Counted from the stretch's first letter, positions 7,951 through 16,864 are shown. The stretch: DNA of 38,184 nt from Bacteroidales bacterium (GCA_023229135.1 JALNZT010000038.1:1-38184), one strand, 5' to 3'. The notes: generated from the letters alone by a model not told the origin. A program made the numbers and translations.

Positions 7951-9794
7951 GACTTCACGGTTTTTTCAATTCGCATAATTATTGCCAAACCTTGTTGGTA
8001 AAGTTCTTCCATTTTCTTGCCTGATTCTCCTGGTGCGAAACGGGCAAACTCACAGCTATTCAATGTTTTAATAAGTTCTTCTATTACTTCCTCACTGGCG
8101 TTTTTTGATTTTAGCGTATCAGCAATCATATCAAGCGAAAGCTCTGAGGGTACAATGTTAAATTTATCGCGCACATAGCCCCATAATGCCTGCGACATCT
8201 CTGTATAAAACTCATTTTGTTCCTTACTTTTCAGGTGTTTGTTGGCCATTTTCAGGCGCTTTTTGGCCACTTTTGTAGCTTTGCGATTTCTTACCAGCGA
8301 CTGATTTTTCATCAGCTTGCGGCGTTTGTTGGTCAGGATTAAAATCAAAGCAAAAATTATGATGAGCAGCAAAAGCAGACCAAAATAGGCTGCGCTCGCA
8401 AAGAAAAATTTGTTGACATCTCTCAATTGCAGATTTTTGGTTTTTATGTGCCGGATGTCGCTACCAAGATATTTTATGCCTTCCTGTGGTGTGCTGTAAA
8501 AGACGCCATCAGTTTGGGAAGATTCGTTTTTTTCAACAGCAATTTCATAGCTATTCGATTGTAGGCTGAGGTATTGTTTTTTTGCGGGATCGTAATAGGA
8601 AAATGTAATGGGTTCGATGACGAAGTTTCCTTCTACCCGCGGGATTAGTAGGTATTCAAACTTTTTTGTTCCGCTGATTCCTTTGGCAGAAGTTTTTACA
8701 GAAACGGAAGTCTTAGGATCGTAAACTTCAAAATCGGGTGGAAAAACGGGTTCGGGCAGTTCCGTCAGCTCCACATTACCGCTGCCGCTTATCGTAAACT
8801 CCAGGTTGATGGCTTCACCGGTTTTTAGGCTTGTGCGGTCGATACCCGATTGCAGCCCAAATTGTCCAACAGCACCTTTAAAACTATTGGGTTTTTCGGC
8901 AGTGGGAAGCGGTTTTACATTGATTTCCAGTTTGTCAGAAACCAGCAGTTTTTGCACATTGGAAATGCCTCGGTTAAAAAACGGGTCGTTGAAAAAACTC
9001 TCAAAAGGATCTTTGCTACGGCGGCGATTGGTTTGTGTACGCACCTGTGCCACGCATTCCAGCTCCATGCTTTCAATTTCCAGCTTGCCGGTCCTCTGCG
9101 GGAAAAGTGCCATTTTTCTGATATCGGCAGTGGCATATTCTTCGCCATTAATAATCTCGGTAGATTGAGATAAAGCGGCCTTGTCATTTTGCAGGTTTTT
9201 TGTCCAGAAGCCCGGAAAGGCCGAAAGTTTGCTTACCGTAACGCTCGAAACCGGCAGGCGTGTATAAAGCCGATAGGTTACGATGATTTGCTCACCACGC
9301 ACAACGTCTTTTTTGTCAACAATAGCTCGTAAGAATAAATCTTTTGAGCTGATCTCCCCGTTCGCACCAGGCTCCGAAGCATTTGAACTGCCTTGTGTCG
9401 AAGCACTTGCGGCAGTAACTTTAATAGTAATGGGAGCGCTTTTGTAGGTTTTTCCGTCAACCATAATTGAAGCCGGATCAATTGTAAAACTACCTTCGGC
9501 TTTGGCCATCAATACATAGGTATAGGATTGCGTAATATTACTATTCACCTGGCCGTTAATGATTTGTATGCTGGAGCTGGTGGAGCTCATCGGACCGGTC
9601 AATACCCGCCAGTCTTTAAACTGAGGACCCCGGAAGTTTTCGCCTTCTGCGTTGAGTTCAAAAACAAGTTGAAACTGCTCACCCATGCTCACCTGATGCT
9701 TAACAATAGCTTTCAGGTTTACGTCTTGCGCAAAAACAGCTAACTGCATTAGCATCAGTACCAGCCAAATAGGTATGTGTTTCAATTTAGGCAT
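7947..9794 (-). CDS. batD: BatD, oxygen-tolerance family membrane protein
   Basis: A 615-residue BatD protein. A signal peptide (about 1-22, cutting after VFAQ) leads into a large periplasmic part made of beta-rich domains (about 25-450). This includes the family's acidic/aromatic DPFESFFNDPFF stretch at 262-273. One transmembrane helix follows (464-488), then a basic stop-transfer segment (NKRRKLMK) and a cytoplasmic tail of about 125 residues. Length and topology are normal for the family. It starts about 50 bases after batC and its stop overlaps the batE start by 4 bases. BatD is thought to act with the two von Willebrand proteins BatA and BatB at the inner membrane. Confidence 0.9.
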   Translation of the reverse strand: MPKLKHIPIWLVLMLMQLAVFAQDVNLKAIVKHQVSMGEQFQLVFELNAEGENFRGPQFKDWRVLTGPMSSTSSSIQIINGQVNSNITQSYTYVLMAKAEGSFTIDPASIMVDGKTYKSAPITIKVTAASASTQGSSNASEPGANGEISSKDLFLRAIVDKKDVVRGEQIIVTYRLYTRLPVSSVTVSKLSAFPGFWTKNLQNDKAALSQSTEIINGEEYATADIRKMALFPQRTGKLEIESMELECVAQVRTQTNRRRSKDPFESFFNDPFFNRGISNVQKLLVSDKLEINVKPLPTAEKPNSFKGAVGQFGLQSGIDRTSLKTGEAINLEFTISGSGNVELTELPEPVFPPDFEVYDPKTSVSVKTSAKGISGTKKFEYLLIPRVEGNFVIEPITFSYYDPAKKQYLSLQSNSYEIAVEKNESSQTDGVFYSTPQEGIKYLGSDIRHIKTKNLQLRDVNKFFFASAAYFGLLLLLIIIFALILILTNKRRKLMKNQSLVRNRKATKVAKKRLKMANKHLKSKEQNEFYTEMSQALWGYVRDKFNIVPSELSLDMIADTLKSKNASEEVIEELIKTLNSCEFARFAPGESGKKMEELYQQGLAIIMRIEKTVKS

Positions 9795-9845
9795 TTACTT
9801 TTTTTTGAGCGTTACAAATATACACCAACTTTTAGGATCGCCATG

Positions 9846-10589
9846 CTACCAGTCTTTTTCAAGGCTTTTGCTGGCTCCTGTTTTCACCTTTTGTTCGTTG
9901 ATTTTATCTAATGTCTTTTTTTCTTCATTTTGAAGCGCCTGCAGCATCCGTTCGGCATCTTCTTTACTCATTTGTGGTTGCTGTTGTGGTTGATCTTTAC
10001 TTTGTTGATCCTCTTGATTTTGATCCTGACTTTTTTGTTCCTGTTGATCTTGTTGATCCTGCTGTTCCTGATCCTCGTTCTGTTCCTGGTCTTTTTGATC
10101 TTGCTCTTGATCTTGTTTATCCTGCTGCTGATCTTGTTGTTGATCCTGGTTTTGCTCTTGCTCTTTCAGTTTCCAGTTGGCATAAGCCAGGTTGTAGCGC
10201 GCATCTTCATCTTCGGGTTTTAGACGCAGCGCCTCTTTATACGCCTGAACACTTTCTTTATATTTCTCTTGACTCATCAGGCTGTTGCCTAAATTATAGT
10301 AGGCTTCGGCAGTTTCCTTATCTGATTTGCTCATTTCAGCAGCGCGGTTAAAATCTTTGGAAGCTTCCTCAAAGTTATCTTGTTTATAACGCGATGTACC
10401 CAAATTAAACACGGCGTTATCGTTCATCGGGTTGGTTTCTAATGCCTTACGATAATTTATTTCGGCTTCGTTAAAAGCTTCCTTTTCAAACTCTTTATTG
10501 CCTTTGCGCAGTAGTTTTTTGTCTTCTTGCGTCAAAGCCGGCTGAGCTAAGATGAAGATTACCAATAGACTATACCAAATATTTTTCAT
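9846..10589 (-). CDS. batC: BatC, TPR protein with Gln/Asp/Glu-rich tail
   Basis: A protein of about 247 residues: a signal peptide, TPR repeats (about 25-130, with AVFNLGTSRY and AYYNLGNSLMSQEKY), then roughly 64 residues made almost only of Q, D, E, K and N (genomic 9972-10163). A short conserved end (KSLEKDW) follows, as in other BatC proteins. The frame also offers a GTG at 10595 overlapping the batB stop. I prefer the ATG at 10589, which begins MKNIWYSLLVIF directly with a signal-like stretch. It should be exported and act as a scaffold with BatA, BatB, BatD and BatE. The low-complexity tail is probably disordered and highly acidic, and may vary in length between strains. Confidence 0.87.
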   Translation of the reverse strand: MKNIWYSLLVIFILAQPALTQEDKKLLRKGNKEFEKEAFNEAEINYRKALETNPMNDNAVFNLGTSRYKQDNFEEASKDFNRAAEMSKSDKETAEAYYNLGNSLMSQEKYKESVQAYKEALRLKPEDEDARYNLAYANWKLKEQEQNQDQQQDQQQDKQDQEQDQKDQEQNEDQEQQDQQDQQEQKSQDQNQEDQQSKDQPQQQPQMSKEDAERMLQALQNEEKKTLDKINEQKVKTGASKSLEKDW

Positions 10590-10591
10590 AA

Positions 10592-11641
10592 TCACGACTT
10601 TCTTTCAAAGAGGTTTAACTTCAATTCCCAGGGTTTTCTGGCCGAAGAAAGTAAAGCTTCTGTAAGTAACAAAATCAATGCCAGAGCGATGAACCACTGA
10701 AACTGATCTTCGTAATCGGTGAATATTTTTGCGTCAATCTCTGCTTTTTCCAGCTTGTTGATTTCTTCAAAAATATAGTCCAGACCAGTGCGGCTGTTAT
10801 TGGCACGCACATAACTGCCGTTCCCTGCGCTGGCAAGCTGTTGCAACATGCTTTCGTTCAGTCTGGTAATTATAGTGGTGTTGCTGTTGTCTTTGCGAAA
10901 ACCGGTGCGTTTGCCATATTGGTTATAAACCGGAATTGGCGCACCTTCGGCAAGTCCCATCCCGATGGTGTAAATACTAATTCCCAGCTTTCCGGCTTCT
11001 GAAGCCGCTTCGATGGCGTTTTGTTCGTGGTCTTCTCCATCCGAAAGTATCACGATGGCTTTGTTGTGTTCGTTTTCGTCAAAAGCTTTAACTGCTGTTG
11101 TAATGGCCTCGCCAATGGCTGTTCCCTGTGCCTGAATAAGATTCGTTTCTATTGTGGAAACAAACATCTTAGCAGCAGCATAATCTGTGGTAAGCGGTAG
11201 CTGGATATAGGCTTTTCCGGCGAATAGAATTATCCCGATACGATCACCTTTTAGCTTGTCAATCAAGCGGTTGATAGATTGTTTGGCATTTTCAAGTCGA
11301 TTGGGAACGATATCTTCGGCCAACATCGAATTTGAAATGTCAACGGCTATAAAAAGGTCTATCCCTTCACGCTTCACTTCTTCCAGCTTAGCGCCTGTTT
11401 GCAGGTTGGCAAGGGCAAAAATCAGGCTGGCAATAGCCAATGAAAAGAGGATTGTTTTTACCCAAAGCCGTGTGCCCGATTGCAAGGGCATCAAGGTTTT
11501 GAGCAAGGCTGATCCGGCAAAACTTTTCAGCTTACCTTTGGTGTAATACCTGCTCAATCCGAAGGCTAATAACACAAGAGGTATTAAGGCCAGCAGGTAG
11601 AGAACATCCGGATTTTCAAATTTTATAACGTTTGTTTCCAT
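10592..11641 (-). CDS. batB: BatB, von Willebrand factor A membrane protein
   Basis: A 349-residue inner-membrane protein with N-terminal transmembrane helices (about 14-30 and 60-80), a von Willebrand A domain and a C-terminal helix (about 313-331, with WFIALALILLL). The metal-ion-dependent adhesion site is intact: DISNSM at 101-106 gives the DxSxS motif, and LSDGEDHE supplies the later acidic position. This layout fits BatA/BatB. As the second vWA protein of the operon, lying before the TPR gene batC, it is called batB. It starts 9 bases after the batA stop. The vWA domain probably assembles with the MoxR ATPase partner system and with BatA. Confidence 0.9.
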   Translation of the reverse strand: METNVIKFENPDVLYLLALIPLVLLAFGLSRYYTKGKLKSFAGSALLKTLMPLQSGTRLWVKTILFSLAIASLIFALANLQTGAKLEEVKREGIDLFIAVDISNSMLAEDIVPNRLENAKQSINRLIDKLKGDRIGIILFAGKAYIQLPLTTDYAAAKMFVSTIETNLIQAQGTAIGEAITTAVKAFDENEHNKAIVILSDGEDHEQNAIEAASEAGKLGISIYTIGMGLAEGAPIPVYNQYGKRTGFRKDNSNTTIITRLNESMLQQLASAGNGSYVRANNSRTGLDYIFEEINKLEKAEIDAKIFTDYEDQFQWFIALALILLLTEALLSSARKPWELKLNLFERKS

Positions 11642-11650
11642 TTTCTCTGA

Positions 11651-12649
11651 TTAAGCAGTTACTGATCTCAACAAGGTTTGACGCAGCAGAAACTCCAACA
11701 GCAGCAGACCCAGAGCCAAAACTACCAACGGGAAAAATTCCTCATGTTTGCGTTTAAACTCTGTAACATCAATTTTTGAGCGTTCCAACTGATCAATTTC
11801 CTGGTAAATTTCTTCCAGCTTTTTGTTGGAGGTAGCCCTGAAATATCTTCCATCGGTTTGATTGGCGATATTTTGCAGCAATGCCTCGTCAATTTCTACT
11901 TTCATATCGCGTAATTGAATCCCAAAAGGTGTTTGCACGGGGTAAGGTGCTGTTCCATAGCTTCCTACGCCAACAGTATAGACTCTGATTCCAAATACTT
12001 TAGCGATTTCGGCGGCCGTCATCGGGTCAACAGAACCAGCATTGTTAACACCATCTGTGAGCAAAATAACCACTTTGGAAATGGCTTTGCTGTCGCGCAG
12101 CCTGCTCACTGCCGTTGCCAGGCCGTCGCCAATGGCTGTGCCGTCCTCTATCATACCACTCTTGATGTCGGTAAACATATTTCTGAGTACCGAGTGGTCT
12201 GTTGTTAATGGCACTTGGGTGAAAGTTTCTCCGCTAAAAATTACCAGACCAATCCTGTCGTTGGGACGGTTCTTGATAAATTCAATGGCCACATCTTTGG
12301 AAGCCTCCAGCCTGTCGGGTTTTAAGTCGCGGGCCAGCATACTGCCCGAAACGTCGAGCGATATAATAATATCGATGCCTTCGATGGTCATGTTTTGCTT
12401 TGATGAGCTGGTTTGTGGCCGTGCAATACTCACAATCAGCAGCGAAATAGCTAACCAGCGGAGCGCAAAAAGGCTGTGTCGAAAATAAACTTTCCAGCTT
12501 TTGCTGTATCCGCTAAATAGCGAAGTGTCAGAAAATTGCAAGTAGGCTTGCTGTTTGTTGTGCCTGAAGATATACCAAATAATCGCCAGCGGAACAGCAA
12601 TCAATCCGTACAAAAAGTCGGGATGTGCAAAAGTGATTTGTTCCATCAT
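11651..12649 (-). CDS. batA: BatA, von Willebrand factor A membrane protein
   Basis: A 332-residue protein with helices near 13-28 and 60-76, a von Willebrand A domain with an intact DVSGSM metal site (99-104) and a downstream LLTDGVNN, and a C-terminal helix (about 307-325). The segment ARPQTSSSKQNMTIEGIDI between the membrane part and the vWA domain is characteristic of BatA. The start ATG overlaps the stop of the preceding membrane-protein gene by 4 bases, and a second Met follows directly. With MoxR upstream and BatB-E downstream this is the core of the aerotolerance complex. Role inferred from the family: metal-dependent assembly in or near the periplasm. Confidence 0.9.
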   Translation of the reverse strand: MMEQITFAHPDFLYGLIAVPLAIIWYIFRHNKQQAYLQFSDTSLFSGYSKSWKVYFRHSLFALRWLAISLLIVSIARPQTSSSKQNMTIEGIDIIISLDVSGSMLARDLKPDRLEASKDVAIEFIKNRPNDRIGLVIFSGETFTQVPLTTDHSVLRNMFTDIKSGMIEDGTAIGDGLATAVSRLRDSKAISKVVILLTDGVNNAGSVDPMTAAEIAKVFGIRVYTVGVGSYGTAPYPVQTPFGIQLRDMKVEIDEALLQNIANQTDGRYFRATSNKKLEEIYQEIDQLERSKIDVTEFKRKHEEFFPLVVLALGLLLLEFLLRQTLLRSVTA

Positions 12650-13632
12650 AACTCCTCCTTTTTCTCCGTTTCAGCAACGTTTTCCGGCTGCTGCAAACGG
12701 ATGTTGGCATGGCTTTCTTTCACGAAAATAAGGCTGTTGTCCAGGCAAATATCATGTTCCAAAGGTGAAGGTTCTGCTTTGGCAAACTTAACAAGGTCAG
12801 CGAGTTGCAAGCAATGTTTGAGTTTATAGACCGCGTCTTCGTTGATATGCAAAGGTTTAATACCAATCAGAATTTCATCGGTGGTCATTTCCACTGCCTG
12901 AACGTCAAATTGATGTTCGATATAGCTTCTTACGATGTCGGTCATCTCAGAATAATAGTCTTTCAAATGTCCATTTTGCCATAATTTTTTATGCCTGAGT
13001 TCTTCCAATTGCTCGATAGCAGTTTTGTATGGCGGGATTTTTGGTTTCTCGAAAATAGGGATAGGCTTGGTTTTTCTTTGTCTGCGCAAAAAGTACCACA
13101 AAGCCAAAGCGGTTAGGCCCAGCAAACCTAAGATTCCGATGATCCAGGGCAGTATTTCTAAAAATGAGATAGGAGCTTTGCGCGGCCCTTTTATAGGTTT
13201 AAAACTGGCGGTAGTATCAACGGTCATGGGCTGCACATAAAAACTGAGTGCAGCAGAAGTTGCTGTAAAAACAGTGCTATCGCCTGTGGGCGAAAATTCC
13301 AGCTTAACCGATGGAATGATGTTAACGCCTGTATCAAAAGAGGTTACGATGATGCTTTGCTTCATCCACACATTTCCGCGGGCGTCGAGTGGTTGCTGCA
13401 GAATATCGCTTTTGCTGATAATCTCTACCTTTTTTGAAAGTGTATCACCCCAGTCAGGCCAAAACACCTCAAAGCCTTCCGGTGCCTTCATATTAAGCTC
13501 AAAGTTAAGGCGTTCACCCATTTTTATGGTGTCGCGGTCGAGCTGTCCGACAGCCTCAACACTTTGGCCTAAAGCCACAAAACCCATGGTAGAAAAACCC
13601 GTTATGAGCATTATTTCTTTTAAAAATCTCAT
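12646..13632 (-). CDS. bat-operon single-pass membrane protein (BatD-like or DUF4381-like)
   Basis: A 328-residue protein with a signal peptide (about 1-22), a beta-rich periplasmic domain (about 25-140), one transmembrane helix (157-182), a basic stop-transfer stretch (RRQRKTK) and a cytoplasmic tail of about 140 residues containing QLEELRHKKLWQNG and a SYIEHQFDVQAVEMTTDEI segment. The topology resembles a short BatD, and the tail resembles the DUF4381 proteins found between DUF58 and vWA genes in other bat-like operons. Its start overlaps the DUF58 stop by 4 bases and its stop overlaps batA by 4 bases, so it is translationally coupled on both sides. Its function is unknown beyond membership in the complex. 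Confidence 0.75.
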   Translation of the reverse strand: MRFLKEIMLITGFSTMGFVALGQSVEAVGQLDRDTIKMGERLNFELNMKAPEGFEVFWPDWGDTLSKKVEIISKSDILQQPLDARGNVWMKQSIIVTSFDTGVNIIPSVKLEFSPTGDSTVFTATSAALSFYVQPMTVDTTASFKPIKGPRKAPISFLEILPWIIGILGLLGLTALALWYFLRRQRKTKPIPIFEKPKIPPYKTAIEQLEELRHKKLWQNGHLKDYYSEMTDIVRSYIEHQFDVQAVEMTTDEILIGIKPLHINEDAVYKLKHCLQLADLVKFAKAEPSPLEHDICLDNSLIFVKESHANIRLQQPENVAETEKKEEL

Positions 13633-14507
13633 CGCCTGGCCTCCCTTCTTTTAAAGAGTTTCAACAGGGGTTTTACATAGTCTTCATCCGTAAAAACCTG
13701 GGTATTGTCGATGCCACTTTTTGCAAAAACCTGGTTTAGTCTGGCCGTTGCCTCACCGATATTACGGAGATAGGCTTCCCTGAAATTGCTGCTCGAAGTG
13801 TCCACCCAAACTTCCTGGTCTGTCTCAGGATCACGCATTTTTACTAAACCGATGGCCGGCATTTCCAGTTCACGTCTATCGGTAATTCTGAGGGCTACCA
13901 AATCGTGCTTGCGGGCTGCGATACGCAGCGAAAACTCAAAATCTTTGGAGGTCATAAAATCGGAAATCAAGAAAGCTGTTGAACGCTTTTTGATGGCGCT
14001 GGTCAAAAATTTGAGGCCTTCGGAAATGTCTGTGCCTTTTTGCAGCGGCTCAAAACTGATTATCTCGCGTATGATACGCAGTATATGGCTTGTACCTTTC
14101 TTGGGGGGGATAAACTTTTCCACCTGGTCACTGAAAAATACAACACCCACTTTATCGTTGTTCTGAATAGCCGAAAAAGCAAGCACGGCGGCCAGTTCAG
14201 CGGCCAGCATGCGTTTTAGCTGCCGTCCTGATCCGAAATCATTGGAGCCTGAAACATCCACCAGCAGCATCACCGTCATCTCGCGTTCTTCCTCAAAAAC
14301 CTTGATAAACGGGTGGTTGAAGCGAGCGGTAACATTCCAGTCGATATTGCGGATGTCATCGCCATATTGGTATTCGCGCACCTCGCTGAAAGCCATACCA
14401 CGGCCTTTGAACGCGCTGTGGTAGTGTCCGGAAAAAATCTGGTTCGACAGCCCACGCGTCTTTATCTCAATTTTTCGTACTTTTTTTAATATTGATGTTG
14501 ATTCCAC
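13629..14507 (-). CDS. DUF58 domain protein, MoxR partner
   Basis: A 292-residue soluble protein with the DUF58 hallmark GDDIRNIDW (49-57) and a vWA-like site DVSGS (84-88), as in proteins that accompany MoxR ATPases. The start is a GTG at 14507. The next Met lies at residue 38, inside the conserved region, and the sequence from the GTG (ESTSILKKVRKIEIKTRGL) matches the usual N-terminus. It begins about 50 bases after the moxR stop and overlaps the next gene by 4 bases. It probably acts in the cytoplasm as the partner or substrate adaptor of MoxR. Confidence 0.88.
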   Translation of the reverse strand: MESTSILKKVRKIEIKTRGLSNQIFSGHYHSAFKGRGMAFSEVREYQYGDDIRNIDWNVTARFNHPFIKVFEEEREMTVMLLVDVSGSNDFGSGRQLKRMLAAELAAVLAFSAIQNNDKVGVVFFSDQVEKFIPPKKGTSHILRIIREIISFEPLQKGTDISEGLKFLTSAIKKRSTAFLISDFMTSKDFEFSLRIAARKHDLVALRITDRRELEMPAIGLVKMRDPETDQEVWVDTSSSNFREAYLRNIGEATARLNQVFAKSGIDNTQVFTDEDYVKPLLKLFKRREARR

Positions 14508-14558
14508 GGAATTTTATGCTTCTGAAGTTTACACCTATTATTGTATGTGCGCAATTTT

Positions 14559-15551
14559 TTAGGGCACTTCGATGGTGTTCAAAATTTCGTTGATGATCTC
14601 TTCCGAAGTAATGTTCTCAGCCTCAGCTTCGTAAGTGAGTCCGATGCGGTGGCGCAAAACATCGTGGGCCACAGCCCGAACGTCTTCCGGAATCACATAA
14701 CCACGTCTTTTAATAAAAGCGTAAGCCTTGGAAGCCAATGCCAGGTTGATACTTGCACGCGGCGATCCGCCAAAGCTGATCATGTTTTCAAAACGTTTCA
14801 GACGGTATTCGGTAGGATAGCGTGAAGCAAAAACGATATCGGTGATATAGTTTTCGATCTTTTCGTCTAAGTATACCTCACGCGCCACTTCACGCGCCCT
14901 CTTAATTTGTTCAGTGCTGATAATGCTGTTTGTTTTGGGTACTTCGTTGGTGATATTCTGCCGCAAAATAAGTTTTTCCTCCTCTTTTTTTGGATAATTT
15001 ATCACTACTTTAAGCATAAAACGGTCCACCTGAGCTTCGGGCAGCGGGTAAGTTCCTTCTTGCTCGATAGGGTTTTGGGTAGCCATCACCAAAAACGGAT
15101 CGGGAAGTGCAAAAGTTTGTTCGCCAATGGTTACTTGCCTTTCCTGCATGGCCTCCAGTAGCGCACTTTGAACCTTGGCAGGCGAGCGGTTGATCTCATC
15201 AGCCAGGATGAAGTTGGAGAAGATGGGGCCTTTGCGTACCACAAATTCTTCTGACTTCTGGCTGTAAATCAAAGTGCCAATCAAGTCGGCAGGCAACAAA
15301 TCGGGCGTAAACTGTATGCGGCTAAAATCGGCCTTGATAACATTAGCAAGCGACTTAATAGCCAAAGTTTTAGCAAGTCCGGGAACGCCTTCCAGCAATA
15401 TGTGGCCATTGGCCAGCAAGCCGATAAGCAATCTTTCTGTCATTGATTTCTGACCAATGATAACTTTATTCATCTCCAGCGTAATCAGGTCGATAAACTG
15501 ACTTTCCTGCTGAATTCTTTCATTTAATGCGCTGATATCTGTTTGAATCAT
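14559..15551 (-). CDS. MoxR-family AAA+ ATPase, first gene of the bat operon
   Basis: A 330-residue MoxR-type AAA+ ATPase, a chaperone-like enzyme that remodels vWA-containing complexes using ATP. The Walker A motif GVPGLAKT lies at 55-62 and Walker B FILADE at 114-119, followed by the conserved NRSPAKVQSALLEAMQER. MATQNPIEQEGTYPLPEAQ forms the sensor 1 region with its downstream motif, and the C-terminal lid contains SPRASINLALASKA. All key residues are present and the length is typical. It is the promoter-proximal gene of the nine-gene operon, with a candidate -7 box about 27 bases upstream of the start. Confidence 0.92.
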   Translation of the reverse strand: MIQTDISALNERIQQESQFIDLITLEMNKVIIGQKSMTERLLIGLLANGHILLEGVPGLAKTLAIKSLANVIKADFSRIQFTPDLLPADLIGTLIYSQKSEEFVVRKGPIFSNFILADEINRSPAKVQSALLEAMQERQVTIGEQTFALPDPFLVMATQNPIEQEGTYPLPEAQVDRFMLKVVINYPKKEEEKLILRQNITNEVPKTNSIISTEQIKRAREVAREVYLDEKIENYITDIVFASRYPTEYRLKRFENMISFGGSPRASINLALASKAYAFIKRRGYVIPEDVRAVAHDVLRHRIGLTYEAEAENITSEEIINEILNTIEVP

Positions 15552-15891
15552 ATGGATTAGGTTTTGCTAACGGATTGCAAAGATAATAAAGCCCAAACGC
15601 AAAGCTTCGTTAAAAAACGTTAAAGCATTTTAAATTAAGTTAATGATTAACAGCTCATTATAAAAAAAATTATTGTGTAATCGAGCAAAAAGCCTTGTAT
15701 TCAAATTTTTACGGATGACATCTGATTGCTAATCAGTGGTTCATCTTTTGTGAGAGAAAAATAATTCTTATAATCTCAAACTAAGTTATTTATCAAGGTC
15801 GCTATTGTTGGCGAGAGCGGTTTTGAAGGTCTAAAATTCTCTAATGGTTTGGGACTAAAACTAACTACTCGCGCTAGGGTTGATATCCTTT
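15552..15891. other. intergenic region upstream of the bat operon
   Basis: About 340 AT-rich bases with no convincing gene. The part next to moxR holds the candidate -7 box and a short palindrome, GTTAATGATTAAC (15639-15651), that could be an operator. Two copies of CGTTAAA lie at about 15608-15624. The rest, from about 15720 to 15890, shows no feature I can name. Confidence 0.4.
15578..15585 (-). promoter_or_regulatory. candidate -7 box of the bat operon
   Basis: On the minus strand this reads TATCTTTG, an exact TAnnTTTG match, 27 bases before the moxR ATG. It would give a leader of about 20 bases. The nearest TTTG upstream is only 14 bases away, shorter than usual for a -33 box, so the -33 element is unclear. 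Confidence 0.5.
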
Positions 15892-16518
15892 TCAGCTACT
15901 GCGATAATCTAAATAAGATTTACTTTTTCCCTTCCACTCCTGATACATCCCCATCCGTTGGCTTACTTTTTTAAAATAGTCCTTGGTTTCGTTGTGGGGC
16001 AGGTGTTCGCTCAAAAAGCCATAACATTCTTCATAGGTCATTTTGTTGATTATAGGAATTGCCCTTGAAGGGTTGGTTGTTCCGGTGAAAGCTCTGGCCA
16101 TGTTTCTTACGCCGGTATTGTATGCTGCATTGACCCACCGCAATCTGGAATTGAGGTCTTTCACTTTTTTAAAGTAGCGCGTTATCAATAGCAGCTGACA
16201 GGTGGAACCCAGTTCTATATTTTGTCGGCCTGAAACAGGTAATTGGCCGGAAGAATTTTGTCCTGATTGAAAACGTGTTGATAGGCATCGAGTACTCCTG
16301 ATGTGGGAACCAATTGCATTAATCCATAAGCCGGGACATGCGATTTAGCTTTAGGATTAAAATACGTTAGGTAATGTGAAGCTTACTTCTACCTTTTCCT
16401 TGTCAAAGTTCGACAAATCAAAAAGTGAAGATAGAGAGCATTCTGAGCTTGATATATTAGAATTTGAAAAATTAGCTGTGTTTTTGTTTATGGAGAAAGT
16501 TTTTGGCTTTTTTTTACC
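15892..16518 (-). pseudogene. decayed MltC-type lytic transglycosylase
   Basis: The remnant reads, in order: an open piece ending KVEVSFTLPN (16518 down to about 16368); after a shift of one frame, a piece YFNPKAKSHVPAYGLMQLVP through LPANYLFQADK (about 16364 to 16220); and after another shift, IELG through RLRWVNAAYNTGVRN and MTYEECYGFLSEHLP to a TGA at 15892. FNPxAxSxxxAxGLMQxxP, AAYNTGxxNxxRAF and the final ETKDYFKKV are motifs of MltC-like SLT-domain enzymes. The first junction lacks the segment that should carry the catalytic Glu (ES-FNP context). At 16216-16226 one base is missing from what should read DKNIELG. A TGA at 16519-16521 interrupts the frame upstream. The largest intact piece encodes only about 98 residues from a TTG. 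The gene is therefore dead; murein cleavage would have been its original function. Confidence 0.75.
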
Positions 16519-16829
16519 TCAGAGATGCAATATATCAATGAGATAACCATCAACTTTCTCCTGTTTGTTACTAGTTTGTGAATTATTCAGGTGATATTAA
16601 AAGCTTTGCTTCTACAGCAAAATCCATCCTTGAGTCAACGCCAAAAAAGTATTATTCTGACCCGAAGTGATGCAATGAGCTTATCGAATTGACACCAAGT
16701 TGTAAAGATGTCACGATATTTTAATTCTGATAACCAATACTTTGTGCAGCTTAGAGCCTTAGTAGCACTTCTTTATTGATTGACTTTACGAAGTGGGTTC
16801 ATTTTTTAAATCATTTTGTTTATTAACTT
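16519..16829. other. intergenic region with no recognisable gene
   Basis: AT-rich DNA between the transglycosylase remnant and the methyltransferase promoter. The minus strand reads without a stop from about 16596 to 16522, in the frame of the remnant, so it may be more of the decayed gene, but I see no family motif. An open frame into the methyltransferase begins at 16793, but it is better explained as upstream read-through of the frame (see the methyltransferase entry). Confidence 0.4.
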
Positions 16830-16864
16830 TTTGCTGTTTTTCCGGTGATGATATTTTACCTTTG
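16830..16864 (+). promoter_or_regulatory. promoter of the RNA methyltransferase gene
   Basis: TTTG (16830-16833) is followed after 23 bases by TACCTTTG (16857-16864), a Bacteroidota -33/-7 pair with slightly long spacing. Transcription would start near 16870, only a few bases before the ATG at 16874, so the message would be almost leaderless. This argues against the in-frame ATG at 16793. Confidence 0.55.

Noticed and set aside
9911..10351. Long plus-strand open frames over batC, including a very hydrophobic one (9930-10223).
   Set aside because: They are antisense copies of the Gln/Asp-rich batC tract, where repetitive codons leave no stops; the Leu-rich peptide has no family pattern.
15851..15861. 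GGGACTAAAAC resembles the end of some CRISPR repeats.
   Set aside because: A single copy with no spaced repeats and no cas genes anywhere in the window.
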